DNA from: an uncultured Bacteroidota bacterium
GTDB lineage: Bacteria; Bacteroidota; Bacteroidia; Flavobacteriales; Schleiferiaceae
Assembly: GCA_913057235.1 (NCBI GenBank)
Contig: CAJXNI010000009.1
Span: 43,499-107,498, forward strand
DNA length: 64,000 nt
Reading direction: 5' to 3'
The position numbers and the translations under genes are program-made. Shown one piece after another: positions 1 to 8,246 of this stretch. Numbering within the stretch: the first letter of the stretch is position 1; the number at the start of each line of letters is the position of its first letter. Below the pieces are notes generated by a model. It was not told where the DNA came from and did no database searches. It saw nothing but the letters and a program-made list of their open reading frames with translations.

Positions 1-486
1 ATCGTGCTCAAAAAGCTGCAGAGATTTACTGTCTATCTTTTTTAGCTTTCTTTTAAGATTGGTGCCGTAACTTTTATAAATCTCCTGATAGCTCCTGCGC
101 AGGTTAAGCATTTGATTTTGCTGCTGCAAAAGCTGCACTTTAGGCGTTTTGGGTTGCTGATTCTGATTGAGGCAGATATCGAAAAAACGCACTTTGCTGG
201 TGGCCATTTCAATCAACTCGTCTAGCACGGGCAAAGGCAGTTCTTTCTTGGAAAACACACCCAGTTGCTGCAGGCCAAAAGGACGATAGTAATACTTAAT
301 GCCCCATTTGATTTTAAAAGGCAAGGGCAAAACGGCATCATAATCGTTCAGCACCAGTGCATCCCAGCGTGGACTCACCGCGCTTAAGTACCAACTTAGG
401 CCGTAAATTAATTTTTGATGATCGCGCTTGACGCACTCATCGTATTTTTTTAAGTTCAAGTAATTATGGGCTACATACTTTATCAT
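1..486 (-). CDS. FemAB/GNAT-like acyltransferase, C-terminal part outside window
   Basis: Open frame of 162 codons that starts at 486 and runs off the left edge. I translated it by hand: it begins MIKYVAHNYLNLKKYD, followed by motifs such as YGLSWYL, WDALVLNDYDAVLPLP and YYRPFGLQQLGVFSKK. This N-terminal layout matches a Bacteroidota family of GNAT/FemAB-like proteins that often lie in envelope polysaccharide regions; the acceptor is unknown. The ATG overlaps the TGA of the upstream deacetylase gene in an ATGA junction, so the two are probably translationally coupled. The acyltransferase core would lie mostly outside the window, so the family call rests on the N-terminal third. Confidence 0.62.
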   Translation of the reverse strand, partial: MIKYVAHNYLNLKKYDECVKRDHQKLIYGLSWYLSAVSPRWDALVLNDYDAVLPLPFKIKWGIKYYYRPFGLQQLGVFSKKELPLPVLDELIEMATSKVRFFDICLNQNQQPKTPKVQLLQQQNQMLNLRRSYQEIYKSYGTNLKRKLKKIDSKSLQLFEHD

Positions 487-1787
487 AAAGCTTCTTCTAT
501 CATCTGCTCATAGAGGCTGTTCCAACCTTTCCACTCTTCTGCTTTTTCACTAAAAATGCGATTGTGCCACACCGGTATAAACTCACCGTGGTACCTTTTG
601 ATTGTTTTGATGTAGGATTTTATTTCTGGCCATGCTTCCTGCGGACTTTTCTTTTGGTAGTAAATGTAGGTCCCATCCATAAAAGGAAAGGAATGCACCG
701 TTAAAGGTGTTTCAATTTCTTGTTCCAAATCATAGAATCTGAAAGGGGTGCAGAGTCCTGCTCGAAACCCACTCTCTGATGCATAACCCATGGAATAATC
801 GTCTGTGATTTCAAGCTCTAGGAGATTACGATAGGTAATGGGAAAGCTCAATTTTAAAAAATGCTGCCGACTTTTAGTTACGTCCTTCTTGAGCACTCGC
901 TCCAAACTCAAGAGTTCTTCTTCTAAAATTTTCAGGTGGCTATTAGAACGGTACGAAGGATGAATGCCCACCTCGCAAAAATCAGCAATGCCTTTAAGGT
1001 AGCGCTGCAGGCGGCTGCTGTAGCGGGTTAAACTTCGATCATATTGACCCAGCCTGGAGAACAATGCAAAGTACACGCTTTTAAACTTGTACTTTTCTTG
1101 AAGCTCTAACACGTAATCAAAAGTTTCAAAAGGATCTTTTTTGAGCTTGAGTAGGGTTTGAGTGCGGCTTAACACTTCGCTAAAATTAAAAGAAAGCAAA
1201 TCTTGCGCGTAACTCCCCAGCACTCTAAATACGCCTTTGCCTAAATAAGCCGAGGCATTATCTACATCTACCGTGTTAATAAATTGGTATGTTCTGCGAT
1301 TAAATTCTGTTTTGGGGCTAGTTTGGGTAATGTGTTCTGCCAAAAACTCAGCGTAAATATTAACTAACGGTAAATGCAGAGCCTTAATTTTATACTGTAA
1401 GCTTTCTTTAGCCGAGAACCGGTTGTGACTATCTGCAATAAAAGGAATGTACTCCTCATAACGGCTGGCTAGGTAAAAACCGGCCGCAAAAGGATCAAAG
1501 GGTAAATGTGCATTGGAACCGCTAAGGAAAAAGACTGGCACATTACGGTAGGTTGAGGTTTTAAAGTCTTGTTCAAAAATATCGGTCTCAAAAAGTAACT
1601 TGCTCGCCTGGATATAGATTCCACTTTGCAAAGGATCTTTGCTGTAATTAATTTTGGCAATCTTACTTTTTAGATATTCCTCTTTATCAGTAGTAAAGCG
1701 CACTCTTAATCCTAAAATATCCTTTAGAATTAAACGCGCTGCATAACGCACCCGCGGAGTAACTTTTTCAACGTAAAAAAGAATCAT
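483..1787 (-). CDS. polysaccharide deacetylase family protein
   Basis: A 434-residue protein with no obvious signal peptide. The C-terminal half has features of a NodB-like deacetylase fold: NTVDVDNA near residues 171-178 with the metal/catalytic Asp pair, GIHPSY near 274-279 with the His-containing motif, and IPVWHN near the C-terminus. The N-terminal 150 residues are the extra domain found in Bacteroidota members of this family. Such proteins remove acetyl groups from envelope polysaccharides, but the substrate here is not known. It overlaps the following acyltransferase gene by 4 bases, which suggests a shared surface-polysaccharide role. Confidence 0.75.
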   Translation of the reverse strand: MILFYVEKVTPRVRYAARLILKDILGLRVRFTTDKEEYLKSKIAKINYSKDPLQSGIYIQASKLLFETDIFEQDFKTSTYRNVPVFFLSGSNAHLPFDPFAAGFYLASRYEEYIPFIADSHNRFSAKESLQYKIKALHLPLVNIYAEFLAEHITQTSPKTEFNRRTYQFINTVDVDNASAYLGKGVFRVLGSYAQDLLSFNFSEVLSRTQTLLKLKKDPFETFDYVLELQEKYKFKSVYFALFSRLGQYDRSLTRYSSRLQRYLKGIADFCEVGIHPSYRSNSHLKILEEELLSLERVLKKDVTKSRQHFLKLSFPITYRNLLELEITDDYSMGYASESGFRAGLCTPFRFYDLEQEIETPLTVHSFPFMDGTYIYYQKKSPQEAWPEIKSYIKTIKRYHGEFIPVWHNRIFSEKAEEWKGWNSLYEQMIEEAL

Positions 1788-1837
1788 TCGGTAAAAGTAA
1801 GGCTTATGCTAAGGCCCTGCCACCGTAAAGAAAAAAA

Positions 1838-2533
1838 CTATAAGCGGCCTTCATCTGCAAAGCTGTAATAGCTTTGGTGGGCAATTATGATGTGATCCAA
1901 TACCTGAATGTCCATCACTTGCCCGGCCTCTTTTACCTTACGGGTGAGGGCAATATCGGCCGTTGAAGGTTTGTTTTTACCGGAAGGATGATTGTGGGCT
2001 AAAATTAGGGCGGTTGATTTAAACGCAAGCGCCTGGGTGAAGATCATGCGCACATCGGCCACTGTGCCGGTAAGCCCCCCTTTACTAATGCATTGGTGAC
2101 TCAATACTTTGTTAGAGTTGTTAAGAAAAACCACCCAAAATTCTTCGTGGCCCAAATCACCCAGCAGAGGCTGTAAAAGATCAAAAGCACTTTGGCTGCT
2201 GCTAATTTTTTTCAACTCCAGTGCCCCAGCCATGCGCCTGCGCTTGCCCAGCTCTAAGGCCGTTATAATGGAAATTGCTTTGGCCGGGCCAATGCCTTTA
2301 AATTTTTGTAAATCCTGAATGGTTAATCTCCCAAGAGCGTTAATGTTATTATCTACACTTTGCAGTAAGCGTTTGGCCAGATCTACCGCTGATTCACTTT
2401 TACTGCCGCTGCCTAGTAGAATGGCAATCAGTTCGGCATCGCTTAAAGCGGCTCTCCCTTTTAATTGTAGTTTTTCACGCGGGCGGTCATCTTCGTTCCA
2501 GCTTTTTATGCTGATATAATCAGGTGTATTCAT
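1838..2533 (-). CDS. radC: RadC family protein (JAB/MPN domain)
   Basis: 231 residues when started at MNTPDYISIK. An upstream in-frame ATG at 2635 would put the hairpin of the preceding gene's terminator inside the coding sequence, so I reject it. The protein has the helix-hairpin-helix region (FKGIGPAKA near residue 78) and the JAMM metal motif HNHPSG near 180-185 with a later Asp, as in the UPF0758/RadC family. It was once linked to DNA repair; its real role is uncertain. It is the last gene in this minus-strand direction before a short gap to the deacetylase gene. Confidence 0.92.
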   Translation of the reverse strand: MNTPDYISIKSWNEDDRPREKLQLKGRAALSDAELIAILLGSGSKSESAVDLAKRLLQSVDNNINALGRLTIQDLQKFKGIGPAKAISIITALELGKRRRMAGALELKKISSSQSAFDLLQPLLGDLGHEEFWVVFLNNSNKVLSHQCISKGGLTGTVADVRMIFTQALAFKSTALILAHNHPSGKNKPSTADIALTRKVKEAGQVMDIQVLDHIIIAHQSYYSFADEGRL

Positions 2534-2594
2534 GATTAGCAGATTACAAGCCAGAAATTTATAAATATTTCTATTAAGCGCTAAGCAAAAAAAA

Positions 2595-2617
2595 GGCCCC
2601 CGATGCAATCGGGGGCC
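2595..2617 (-). terminator. intrinsic terminator of the YceI gene
   Basis: A 10-bp perfect stem (GGCCCCCGAT / ATCGGGGGCC) with a 3-base loop. It is followed on the minus strand by eight T (A run at 2587-2594). It lies 26 bases after the YceI stop codon and also rules out the long radC start. Confidence 0.92.
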
Positions 2618-2642
2618 CATTGAACCAAACCTCAATCAACTC

Positions 2643-3332
2643 TTAGGCGTTTTTAGCCTTCAAGTTTACTTTCAACTTAATATTATTATCAATTGCTTTG
2701 TCTTTGGCCACATTGGCAAATTCAGCAAAAGAAGTTGAGCGGAAACGCACATTCCATTTACTACGGTCAATTACAAACTCTGGCGTTTGAAACTCAATCA
2801 TGCCATTTTCCATTTTTACCATGGCTGGCACGGTGATATTTTTGGTGATACCACGCATGGTTAAGTTTCCGTCAATATGATGCGTAGCACCCGTAGTATC
2901 ATTCTCAGCTACCTTTACCTGAGTGATTTCAAACGTAGCTTGAGGAAAAGAGTCTACGGCAAAGAAGTCAGGACTTTTTAAGTGGCCTTCTAATTTTCCT
3001 TTCATGTCAGGGCTTTCGGCTAAATCAACACTGTTGATGGAGCCCATATCAATCACAAATGAACCGCCTACCAGTTCTCCATTTTCAACATTAAAAGCAC
3101 CTTCAGTCACCTGAATAGTACCGTAGTGGTTGTCACCAGAAAAAGTTTTATAACCTTCCCAGGTAATTTCGTCACCGTCAGTAACGGCTACATAAGTTTC
3201 TGAAGTAGTTTCTGGGGTAGCTACTTCTTGCGCCTCTTTAGTTTCTACGGCCTCTTCTGGGGCGCTACTGTTACAGGCTACCGTTACACTTCCGGCTACA
3301 GCCAATAACATTAGTTTGTTGATTGTCTTCAT
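2643..3332 (-). CDS. YceI family lipoprotein
   Basis: About 229 residues from MKTINKLML. A lipoprotein signal ends in the lipobox VTVAC, followed by an acidic Glu/Thr-rich linker, so the protein is probably membrane-anchored. The rest matches the YceI lipocalin-like fold: ITWEGYKTFSGDNHYGTI, GGSFVIDMGSINSVDL, LKSPDFFAVDSFPQATFEIT and a C-terminal NNIKLKVNLKA strand. The family binds isoprenoid-type lipids in the periplasm. An ATG two codons upstream is also possible. It is a single gene with its own promoter and a strong terminator. Confidence 0.85.
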   Translation of the reverse strand: MKTINKLMLLAVAGSVTVACNSSAPEEAVETKEAQEVATPETTSETYVAVTDGDEITWEGYKTFSGDNHYGTIQVTEGAFNVENGELVGGSFVIDMGSINSVDLAESPDMKGKLEGHLKSPDFFAVDSFPQATFEITQVKVAENDTTGATHHIDGNLTMRGITKNITVPAMVKMENGMIEFQTPEFVIDRSKWNVRFRSTSFAEFANVAKDKAIDNNIKLKVNLKAKNA

Positions 3333-3365
3333 TCTCATTTTGGGTTTTAATGTTTAAACATTGAG

Positions 3366-3396
3366 CAAAAATATACTAAGAACATAACTTACACAA
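3366..3396 (-). promoter_or_regulatory. Bacteroidota-type promoter of the YceI gene
   Basis: On the minus strand, TTG (3394-3396), 20 bases, then TATTTTTG (3366-3373) followed by C. This fits the Bacteroidota -33/-7 consensus TTG / TAnnTTTG and lies about 30 bases upstream of the start codon. Confidence 0.7.
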
Positions 3397-3417
3397 CCTG
3401 CAATTGTTTGGGGTATT

Positions 3418-3882
3418 TCAAGAATTTAAGGTGCGCTGATATTTTTGGTAGAAAAAAGCGGGAATTAGCAACATCATGAGCACCGGATTAAAAACTATAC
3501 GATGCAGATGGGTGAGCATGGAAGTGAAACCAGGAGGTTGTTGCAAAAAGATGAACAAATAAAGCGGCAGTAGCACTACTAGCCCAAATAACAACACAGC
3601 AAAGGCAAATCTGAGATACTTCTTTTCATAAAAGAGCCCGTAAATTAAAGCCATGGCAAAAAGATCATTGCACAAATAGCGAAAAACTTTATTTACCACA
3701 AAGGGAAAGCTTTCCTTAGGTTGGTAGTCAGCGGTGTAATTCAGTGCCTCAGGAGCCGATAACTCAAAAACTACTGAATGAAAATCCAAATAATTCTGGA
3801 AGAGGTAAGTGCCAAACAAGCCCAGGGCACCCAGCATTATATAGAATAACCGTTGGCGATTTTTGAACACCTCCCTAAACAT
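3418..3882 (-). CDS. membrane protein resembling exosortase F-associated proteins
   Basis: 154 residues from MFREVFKNRQ, a start that overlaps the end of the hemolysin III gene by 8 bases. An ATG 45 bases further upstream exists but would overlap more. There are about four hydrophobic segments. The pattern NKVFRYLCNDLFAMALIYGL, FLRFAF-like helix and C-terminal NPVLMMLLIPAFFYQK resembles the small membrane protein usually next to XrtF exosortase in Flavobacteriia. No exosortase gene is visible here, so the name rests on resemblance recalled from the family and the role is unknown. Confidence 0.5.
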   Translation of the reverse strand: MFREVFKNRQRLFYIMLGALGLFGTYLFQNYLDFHSVVFELSAPEALNYTADYQPKESFPFVVNKVFRYLCNDLFAMALIYGLFYEKKYLRFAFAVLLFGLVVLLPLYLFIFLQQPPGFTSMLTHLHRIVFNPVLMMLLIPAFFYQKYQRTLNS

Positions 3883-4540
3883 ACCAATAAATACCCAGAA
3901 AGTGACACACGGTACCTCCCAATACAAATAGGTGCCAAATGCCGTGGCTGTACTTTAATCGCTTTAAGCTAAAAAACAAGGTGCCTAAAGAATAAGAGGC
4001 ACCACCAGCAAAAATCCAAAATAACAGTTCAGAAGAAGCGGCACTCAGTAGCGGCTTAATGGCCACTATAATGAGCCAGCCCATAAGCAAATAAATAATT
4101 AAAGACAGTTTAGGGAACCTGCCTAAAAAGAAGGTCTTGTAAACGACCCCGGACAGGGCTAAAAACCAAATGCCTGAAAAAATACCAATACTCCAAGCAC
4201 CCGGCAGTACAAATAAAGCAATGGGTGTGTAAGTACCGGCAATAAACAGGTAGATAGCGGTATGGTCTAGTAAATGAAACTTATTACGCCTGTTGGGCTG
4301 AGCCTTGTACAAACCGTGGTAAATGGTAGAGGTGGTATAAGTCCAGAACATGGTAAGTCCGTAGACCAAAACGGCCGCCAAATACAAGCCGTTATCTTGC
4401 GTTAAACCCTCCTGCACAAGCAGTACCAGCGCAGCTATGGAAAACGGAATGCCCAGACCATGCGTAATAATATTAACCACTTCTTCATTTTTAGAAGTTA
4501 GGCCATAAGTGGGTTCAATATCTTTATTCAGCTTGGGCAT
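3875..4540 (-). CDS. hemolysin III / PAQR family membrane protein
   Basis: 221 residues with seven likely membrane helices. Family motifs are visible: NIITHGLG near residue 23, STIYHGL near 91, LLDHTAIYLFIAGTYTP around 110-126, and C-terminal HGIWHLFVLGGTVCHF. The conserved Ser/His/Asp residues of the PAQR superfamily are present. Bacterial members (TrhA/YqfA) are linked to membrane energetics or lipid homeostasis; haemolysis is not a safe inference. It forms a two-gene unit with the overlapping downstream membrane protein and is divergent from the glycosyltransferase at 4625. Confidence 0.87.
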   Translation of the reverse strand: MPKLNKDIEPTYGLTSKNEEVVNIITHGLGIPFSIAALVLLVQEGLTQDNGLYLAAVLVYGLTMFWTYTTSTIYHGLYKAQPNRRNKFHLLDHTAIYLFIAGTYTPIALFVLPGAWSIGIFSGIWFLALSGVVYKTFFLGRFPKLSLIIYLLMGWLIIVAIKPLLSAASSELLFWIFAGGASYSLGTLFFSLKRLKYSHGIWHLFVLGGTVCHFLGIYWYV

Positions 4541-4624
4541 TTTGCAAATTTACCTTTTTACAACGCTTGCTGTATCGTTTTCATCTTAGGATGCATATGT
4601 AATTCTTAATGCTAATTTAGCCGC

Positions 4625-5743
4625 ATGGCAACACCCAGGGTATTACACTTAGCCAGTTGGTTTCCATCGGCCGCTGAGCCCACTTTGGGGAATTTTGTGC
4701 TGCGGCATTTGGAAGCCTTAGCCACCCAAATTCCGGTAACCGTAATTGCCACCGCCCAAGGTGCGCCCGGTATTGAAGACTCAAAAAATGGTAACCTGCG
4801 TATTGTGCGGGTGTTCTATCAAAAAAAAGCGCCATTTTACAGTAAATACAAGGCTTATTTTAAGGGGTATCATTTCCTGCTTAGCCGCGGAGAAAGGTTT
4901 GATTTGCTGCATGTGCATGTCACCTATCCGGCAGCAGCAGCAGCCAGGAGCATGGGATTGCCCTACCTCATCACTGAACACTTTTCAGGCTTTCAGCCCG
5001 AGCGCAATTACCAATGGGGTTTGTTTGAAAAAAAGCTAACCCGCTGGGGTTTAAAAAAAGCGGCCATGCTTTTGCCGGTGAGTGAGGGCCTGGGGCAGGC
5101 CATGCAATCTTTTGGGTACCGTGGGGCGGTTAAACCGATAAGCAACGTTGTAAATACCGAAATTTTCAACTTCCTGGGAAAGACCAGAAATAACCGACCC
5201 AAACGATTTCTCCATATTTCTACTTTACAAAACGGCACCAAAAATATAACGGGCCTTTTAGATGGTTTTGCGCTTTTGGCGGAAAAGAGCAGCGACTTTG
5301 AACTAGCCATTGGCGGTGATGGTGATACGGAGTGGTTACGGCAAGAAATTGCCGCTCGCAATTTGCCGCAGTTAGAAATTTTACAAGAAATGGCACAGTC
5401 TGAAGTGGCGCATCAAATGCAAAAGGCCGACTGTTTCGTGCTTTTCAGCCATATTGAAAGCCAGGGAGTGGTGCTTTTAGAAAGTCTTTGCTGCGGTACT
5501 CCGGTTATTGGGCCCAAGGTTGGTGGGGTGCCGGAAATTGTTTCGCCAGAGCGGGGGATTTTAGTAGAGCCCAATCAGCCGGCTCAGTTATGCCGGGCCT
5601 TGCAACAAATGCTAGAAGGCTTTGAGTTTAACGCTCATGAGATAGCTCAAAAAGCCAAAGCGCAGTATGGGCAAGCCGCTATTGCCCAAAAATTTAAGGA
5701 GGCTTATGCTAGCGTACTCCGCTCAAGTGCATCAGGTCATTAA
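4625..5743 (+). CDS. GT4 family glycosyltransferase
   Basis: 372 residues with a GT-B fold. The N-terminal domain starts RVLHLASWFPS and contains LLHVHVTYPA and ITEHFSG; the C-terminal donor-binding domain has FLHISTLQNGTKN and AIGGDGDTEWL, then the E-x7-E motif in ESQGVVLLESLCCGTPVI and VGGVPEIV. It transfers a sugar from a nucleotide donor to a glycan or lipid acceptor, probably at the cytoplasmic face. The acceptor is not predictable. Its 3' end overlaps the convergent bshB1 gene by 35 bases. Confidence 0.85.
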   Translation: MATPRVLHLASWFPSAAEPTLGNFVLRHLEALATQIPVTVIATAQGAPGIEDSKNGNLRIVRVFYQKKAPFYSKYKAYFKGYHFLLSRGERFDLLHVHVTYPAAAAARSMGLPYLITEHFSGFQPERNYQWGLFEKKLTRWGLKKAAMLLPVSEGLGQAMQSFGYRGAVKPISNVVNTEIFNFLGKTRNNRPKRFLHISTLQNGTKNITGLLDGFALLAEKSSDFELAIGGDGDTEWLRQEIAARNLPQLEILQEMAQSEVAHQMQKADCFVLFSHIESQGVVLLESLCCGTPVIGPKVGGVPEIVSPERGILVEPNQPAQLCRALQQMLEGFEFNAHEIAQKAKAQYGQAAIAQKFKEAYASVLRSSASGH

Positions 5744-6434
5744 GCCCTAAATCCTGACTTTTAATAAAACCCTCGCCATATTCGGCCCCAATTAGGCGCC
5801 CCAGGTCTTGAGCCCGATAGGTTACACTGTCTAAAAAGTTTTTAGAGCTTATTACCGTGCTTGGCTCCTTGGATTTGGGGTTGTAAAATTGCGATTCATA
5901 GGCCTTTATGGATTGCAACTTGGTGTGGATATGCTCTCCAATATTCATTATAAAATCAGGCGATAAAGTTTGAAACTGAATGTAGTGTAATAATTGTTGT
6001 GGACGGTAGGCCTCTTGCACCTCTCCATTAAAGCACGTTTCTATTTTGCGTAAACCCGCTAAAAAACAGGCCTGCTTTACCACTTCGGCTCCCCGCCCAT
6101 GATCTGGGTGGCGGTCTGTTGGTGCATTGGCCAAAACAATTTCAGGGCGGTACAGCCTAATCATCTCAATTATTTTCTCTTGATGCGCCCAATCATTCCT
6201 AAACAAACCATCCTTAAAACCCAGGTTATGCCGGGCTTTAAGCTGCAGAATTTCTGCCGCTGCCTGTGCTTCTTTTAACCTTATTTCAGGTGTACCGCGC
6301 GTACCCATTTCACCCTGGGTTAAATCTACTGCCCCGCAAGCATAGCCCAAATGGCTCTGTTTTGCCAGGGTGCCGGCACAACTTAGTTCAATATCATCAG
6401 GGTGGGCGCCAAAGGCCAGTATGTCTAGTTTCAT
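5709..6434 (-). CDS. bshB1: bacillithiol biosynthesis deacetylase BshB1
   Basis: 241 residues of the LmbE/PIG-L zinc deacetylase family. Metal and catalytic motifs are AHPDDIELSCAGTL near residue 10 and PTDRHPDHGRGAEVV near 103. The BshB1-specific segments LTQGEMGTRGTPEIRLKEA and NLGFKDG are present. It deacetylates GlcNAc-malate to GlcN-malate, the second step of bacillithiol synthesis, a low-molecular-weight thiol common in this phylum. The partner genes bshA and bshC are not in the window. Tail-to-tail overlap with the glycosyltransferase is 35 bases. Confidence 0.92.
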   Translation of the reverse strand: MKLDILAFGAHPDDIELSCAGTLAKQSHLGYACGAVDLTQGEMGTRGTPEIRLKEAQAAAEILQLKARHNLGFKDGLFRNDWAHQEKIIEMIRLYRPEIVLANAPTDRHPDHGRGAEVVKQACFLAGLRKIETCFNGEVQEAYRPQQLLHYIQFQTLSPDFIMNIGEHIHTKLQSIKAYESQFYNPKSKEPSTVISSKNFLDSVTYRAQDLGRLIGAEYGEGFIKSQDLGLNDLMHLSGVR

Positions 6435-6451
6435 AGTATTGTTAAAAAGAA

Positions 6452-6478
6452 AAACCCCGGACTAAGAGTCCAGGGTTT
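6452..6478 (-). terminator. terminator of the lipoprotein gene
   Basis: Stem AAACCC(C)GGAC / GTCC(A)GGGTTT with a 5-base loop and one mismatch. On the minus strand it runs into a T-rich tract (complement of the A-rich bases at 6444-6453). It lies 22 bases after the stop codon of the lipoprotein gene. Confidence 0.75.
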
Positions 6479-6499
6479 GTAAAACTGATTAAAGAACGA

Positions 6500-7330
6500 T
6501 TAGTTCTTGTACTCTCCGTCAATGGTGATGGTAGTACCTTGACCGCCTGTAGTTACGTCTGCAGACTGTACTTGCAATAAGTAAAGGTCACCGTCATTAT
6601 TTACCGCTAAAACATCATCATAAGTGCCGCTGGCTGTGGCTGAAACACCAGTGTACTCAGTAATAGCTGTACCGCCAGAAATTGCAGCGGCTAATTCTTG
6701 CTGGGTAGTAATACCGGCAAAGTCGGCAGCTGAAAGCTGTACCATGGTAGTGTTAGAACCAGTAGTTACAATAGCACTGGTAGCGGTGTTGCTAGTCCAG
6801 GCTAATCCAAACTGGTCTAGACCTGTTCCGGCTTGACCACCTACACGGGTCCAGGTGAAAGCTTGAGGGCTGCTAAGAGCGGTGCTTCCTGACTCAACGG
6901 TTACGTTAAAACTTACCTCGGTGGTAAGACCATCGCGGTCAGTTACCGTAAAAGTGTAATTGGTAGGGCCACCCACCGCTAAACCAGCATTAGGGAATAC
7001 CAAAGTATCAATGTAAGTTTCATCATCAGCATTGGCAATGTCGTAAGGGAAATCATTGCCTTGATTACTGGTAGGCACGGAGCTAGGTGAGTTTATGCCT
7101 TGTGTAACTACATCAAAAGTCTCCAGGTCTGAATCACCTTTTCTTGAGTCCCAGGTGAAAACCAATGCCTCACCCTCTGCAATAGTGATGTCACCACCAG
7201 TAGCGCCAGTGGTTAGCTCTACCATATTTAAGGCGGGGGCCAGGCCATCCTCATCTTCATCATCGGCACAAGACGTTAAAAACATAGAAGCTCCTAATAA
7301 GCCAAGAGCGAATAATTTGATCTTTTTCAT
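6500..7330 (-). CDS. hypothetical lipoprotein, Thr/Ser/Gly-rich beta domain
   Basis: 276 residues with a lipoprotein signal peptide (MKKIKLFALGLLG, lipobox FLTSC) followed by an acidic linker ADDEDEDG. In Bacteroidota, acidic residues just after the lipidated Cys favour surface export. The rest is low in charge and rich in Thr, Ser, Gly and Ala. One segment, TNYTFTVTDRDGLTTEVSFNVTV, looks like an Ig-like/cadherin-like strand pair. I recognise no enzymatic motif. It stands alone with its own terminator and is divergent from ndk. Confidence 0.7.
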   Translation of the reverse strand: MKKIKLFALGLLGASMFLTSCADDEDEDGLAPALNMVELTTGATGGDITIAEGEALVFTWDSRKGDSDLETFDVVTQGINSPSSVPTSNQGNDFPYDIANADDETYIDTLVFPNAGLAVGGPTNYTFTVTDRDGLTTEVSFNVTVESGSTALSSPQAFTWTRVGGQAGTGLDQFGLAWTSNTATSAIVTTGSNTTMVQLSAADFAGITTQQELAAAISGGTAITEYTGVSATASGTYDDVLAVNNDGDLYLLQVQSADVTTGGQGTTITIDGEYKN

Positions 7331-7445
7331 GTTTTTTTGAGATTTTAGTTTGTTGCTAGATTTTTCTAACAGTCTGCAAAATTAATAATTAGCAACTTCT
7401 CACTAACTTTTTGCCAATAGAATGTTTTATTGGTTTTTAGAGTAA

Positions 7446-7453
7446 TACTTTTG
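7446..7453 (+). promoter_or_regulatory. -7 element of the ndk promoter
   Basis: TACTTTTG followed by C matches the Bacteroidota TAnnTTTG motif, 26 bases before the ndk start codon. The -33 box is unclear; a TTG at 7430 is too close. Confidence 0.55.
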
Positions 7454-7479
7454 CCGCCAATTTTAAAAACGATTTTACC

Positions 7480-7899
7480 ATGGCAGGTACTAAAACATTT
7501 ACCATGATTAAGCCCGATGCTGTTGAAGGTGGACACATTGGGGCCATACTAGCCAAAATTAATGAGGCGGGTTTCAGAATTGAAGCCATGCAGATGACCC
7601 AACTATCTCGCAAAGATGCTGAGGCTTTTTATGCCATTCATAAAGAGCGCCCATTCTTTGGTGAATTGGTTGAATACATGACCTCTGGCCCTATAGTGGC
7701 GGCTATTTTAGAAAAAGATAACGCTGTGGCTGATTTCCGCACGCTTATTGGCGCCACCAATCCCGAGGAAGCCGCTGAAGGTACCATCCGTAAGCTTTAC
7801 GCTAAAAGTATTGCGGCCAACGCCATCCACGGAAGTGATTCTGATGAAAATGCGCAAATTGAAGGAAACTTCTTCTTTGCCACCCGCGAGCGCTACTAG
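7480..7899 (+). CDS. ndk: nucleoside-diphosphate kinase
   Basis: 139 residues, the normal length. It opens with [11 protein letters not shown] and has the phosphohistidine site in [12 protein letters not shown] with the usual downstream Glu. It transfers the gamma phosphate of ATP to nucleoside diphosphates through a phosphohistidine intermediate, keeping NTP and dNTP pools balanced in the cytoplasm. It is a single-gene unit with its own -7 element and a strong terminator. DUF721 and recF lie tail to tail on the other strand. Confidence 0.97.
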   Translation: MAGTKTFTMIKPDAVEGGHIGAILAKINEAGFRIEAMQMTQLSRKDAEAFYAIHKERPFFGELVEYMTSGPIVAAILEKDNAVADFRTLIGATNPEEAAEGTIRKLYAKSIAANAIHGSDSDENAQIEGNFFFATRERY

Positions 7900-7928
7900 A
7901 AACAGCGCAGCTTAACGATTATAAAAGG

Positions 7929-7957
7929 GCCGTTTCACTCTTGAAACGGCTTTTTTT
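7929..7957 (+). terminator. intrinsic terminator of ndk
   Basis: Perfect 9-bp stem GCCGTTTCA / TGAAACGGC with a CTCT loop followed by seven T (7951-7957), 29 bases after the ndk stop. Confidence 0.93.
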
Positions 7958-8246
7958 AGCGTATAACCAAAGATTTCACGGGGCTATTCACCAAGCGCAT
8001 GTTTATGGTTTGGCGCAGTTCTTCGCGCTGGAGGCTAAGGTTTTGGCGCAAGGCGGCCGAGGTGATGAAAACTTCTAAAGTACCGCTCTTAAAACGCACA
8101 GTCCGTGTTTTTAGATTTATTTCTTTCCCAGCCAGTTCTTCCCAACGCTGGTAAATTTCGGTTTCCAGTAGCTTTTCATCCAAACCTCTTTTTTGCAACA
8201 TCTTTTTTATAGCCTCCGCCAGGCTCTGTTCATTATCTCTTCTCAT
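7956..8246 (-). CDS. DUF721 (DciA-like) protein
   Basis: 96 residues with the DUF721 pattern: RWEELAGKEINLKTRTVRFKSG then LEVFITSAALRQNLSLQREEL. DciA proteins of this superfamily load the replicative helicase in bacteria without DnaC. Members next to recF are widespread in Bacteroidota, which fits a role in replication or repair, though this one is short and consists mostly of the KH-like core. The start ATG overlaps the recF stop by 4 bases (8243-8246), so translation is coupled. Confidence 0.8.
   Translation of the reverse strand: MRRDNEQSLAEAIKKMLQKRGLDEKLLETEIYQRWEELAGKEINLKTRTVRFKSGTLEVFITSAALRQNLSLQREELRQTINMRLVNSPVKSLVIR

Noticed and set aside
2534..2635. Longer radC reading frame starting at 2635
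   Set aside because: It would translate through the 10-bp terminator hairpin of the YceI gene; the conserved protein begins at MNTPDYIS.
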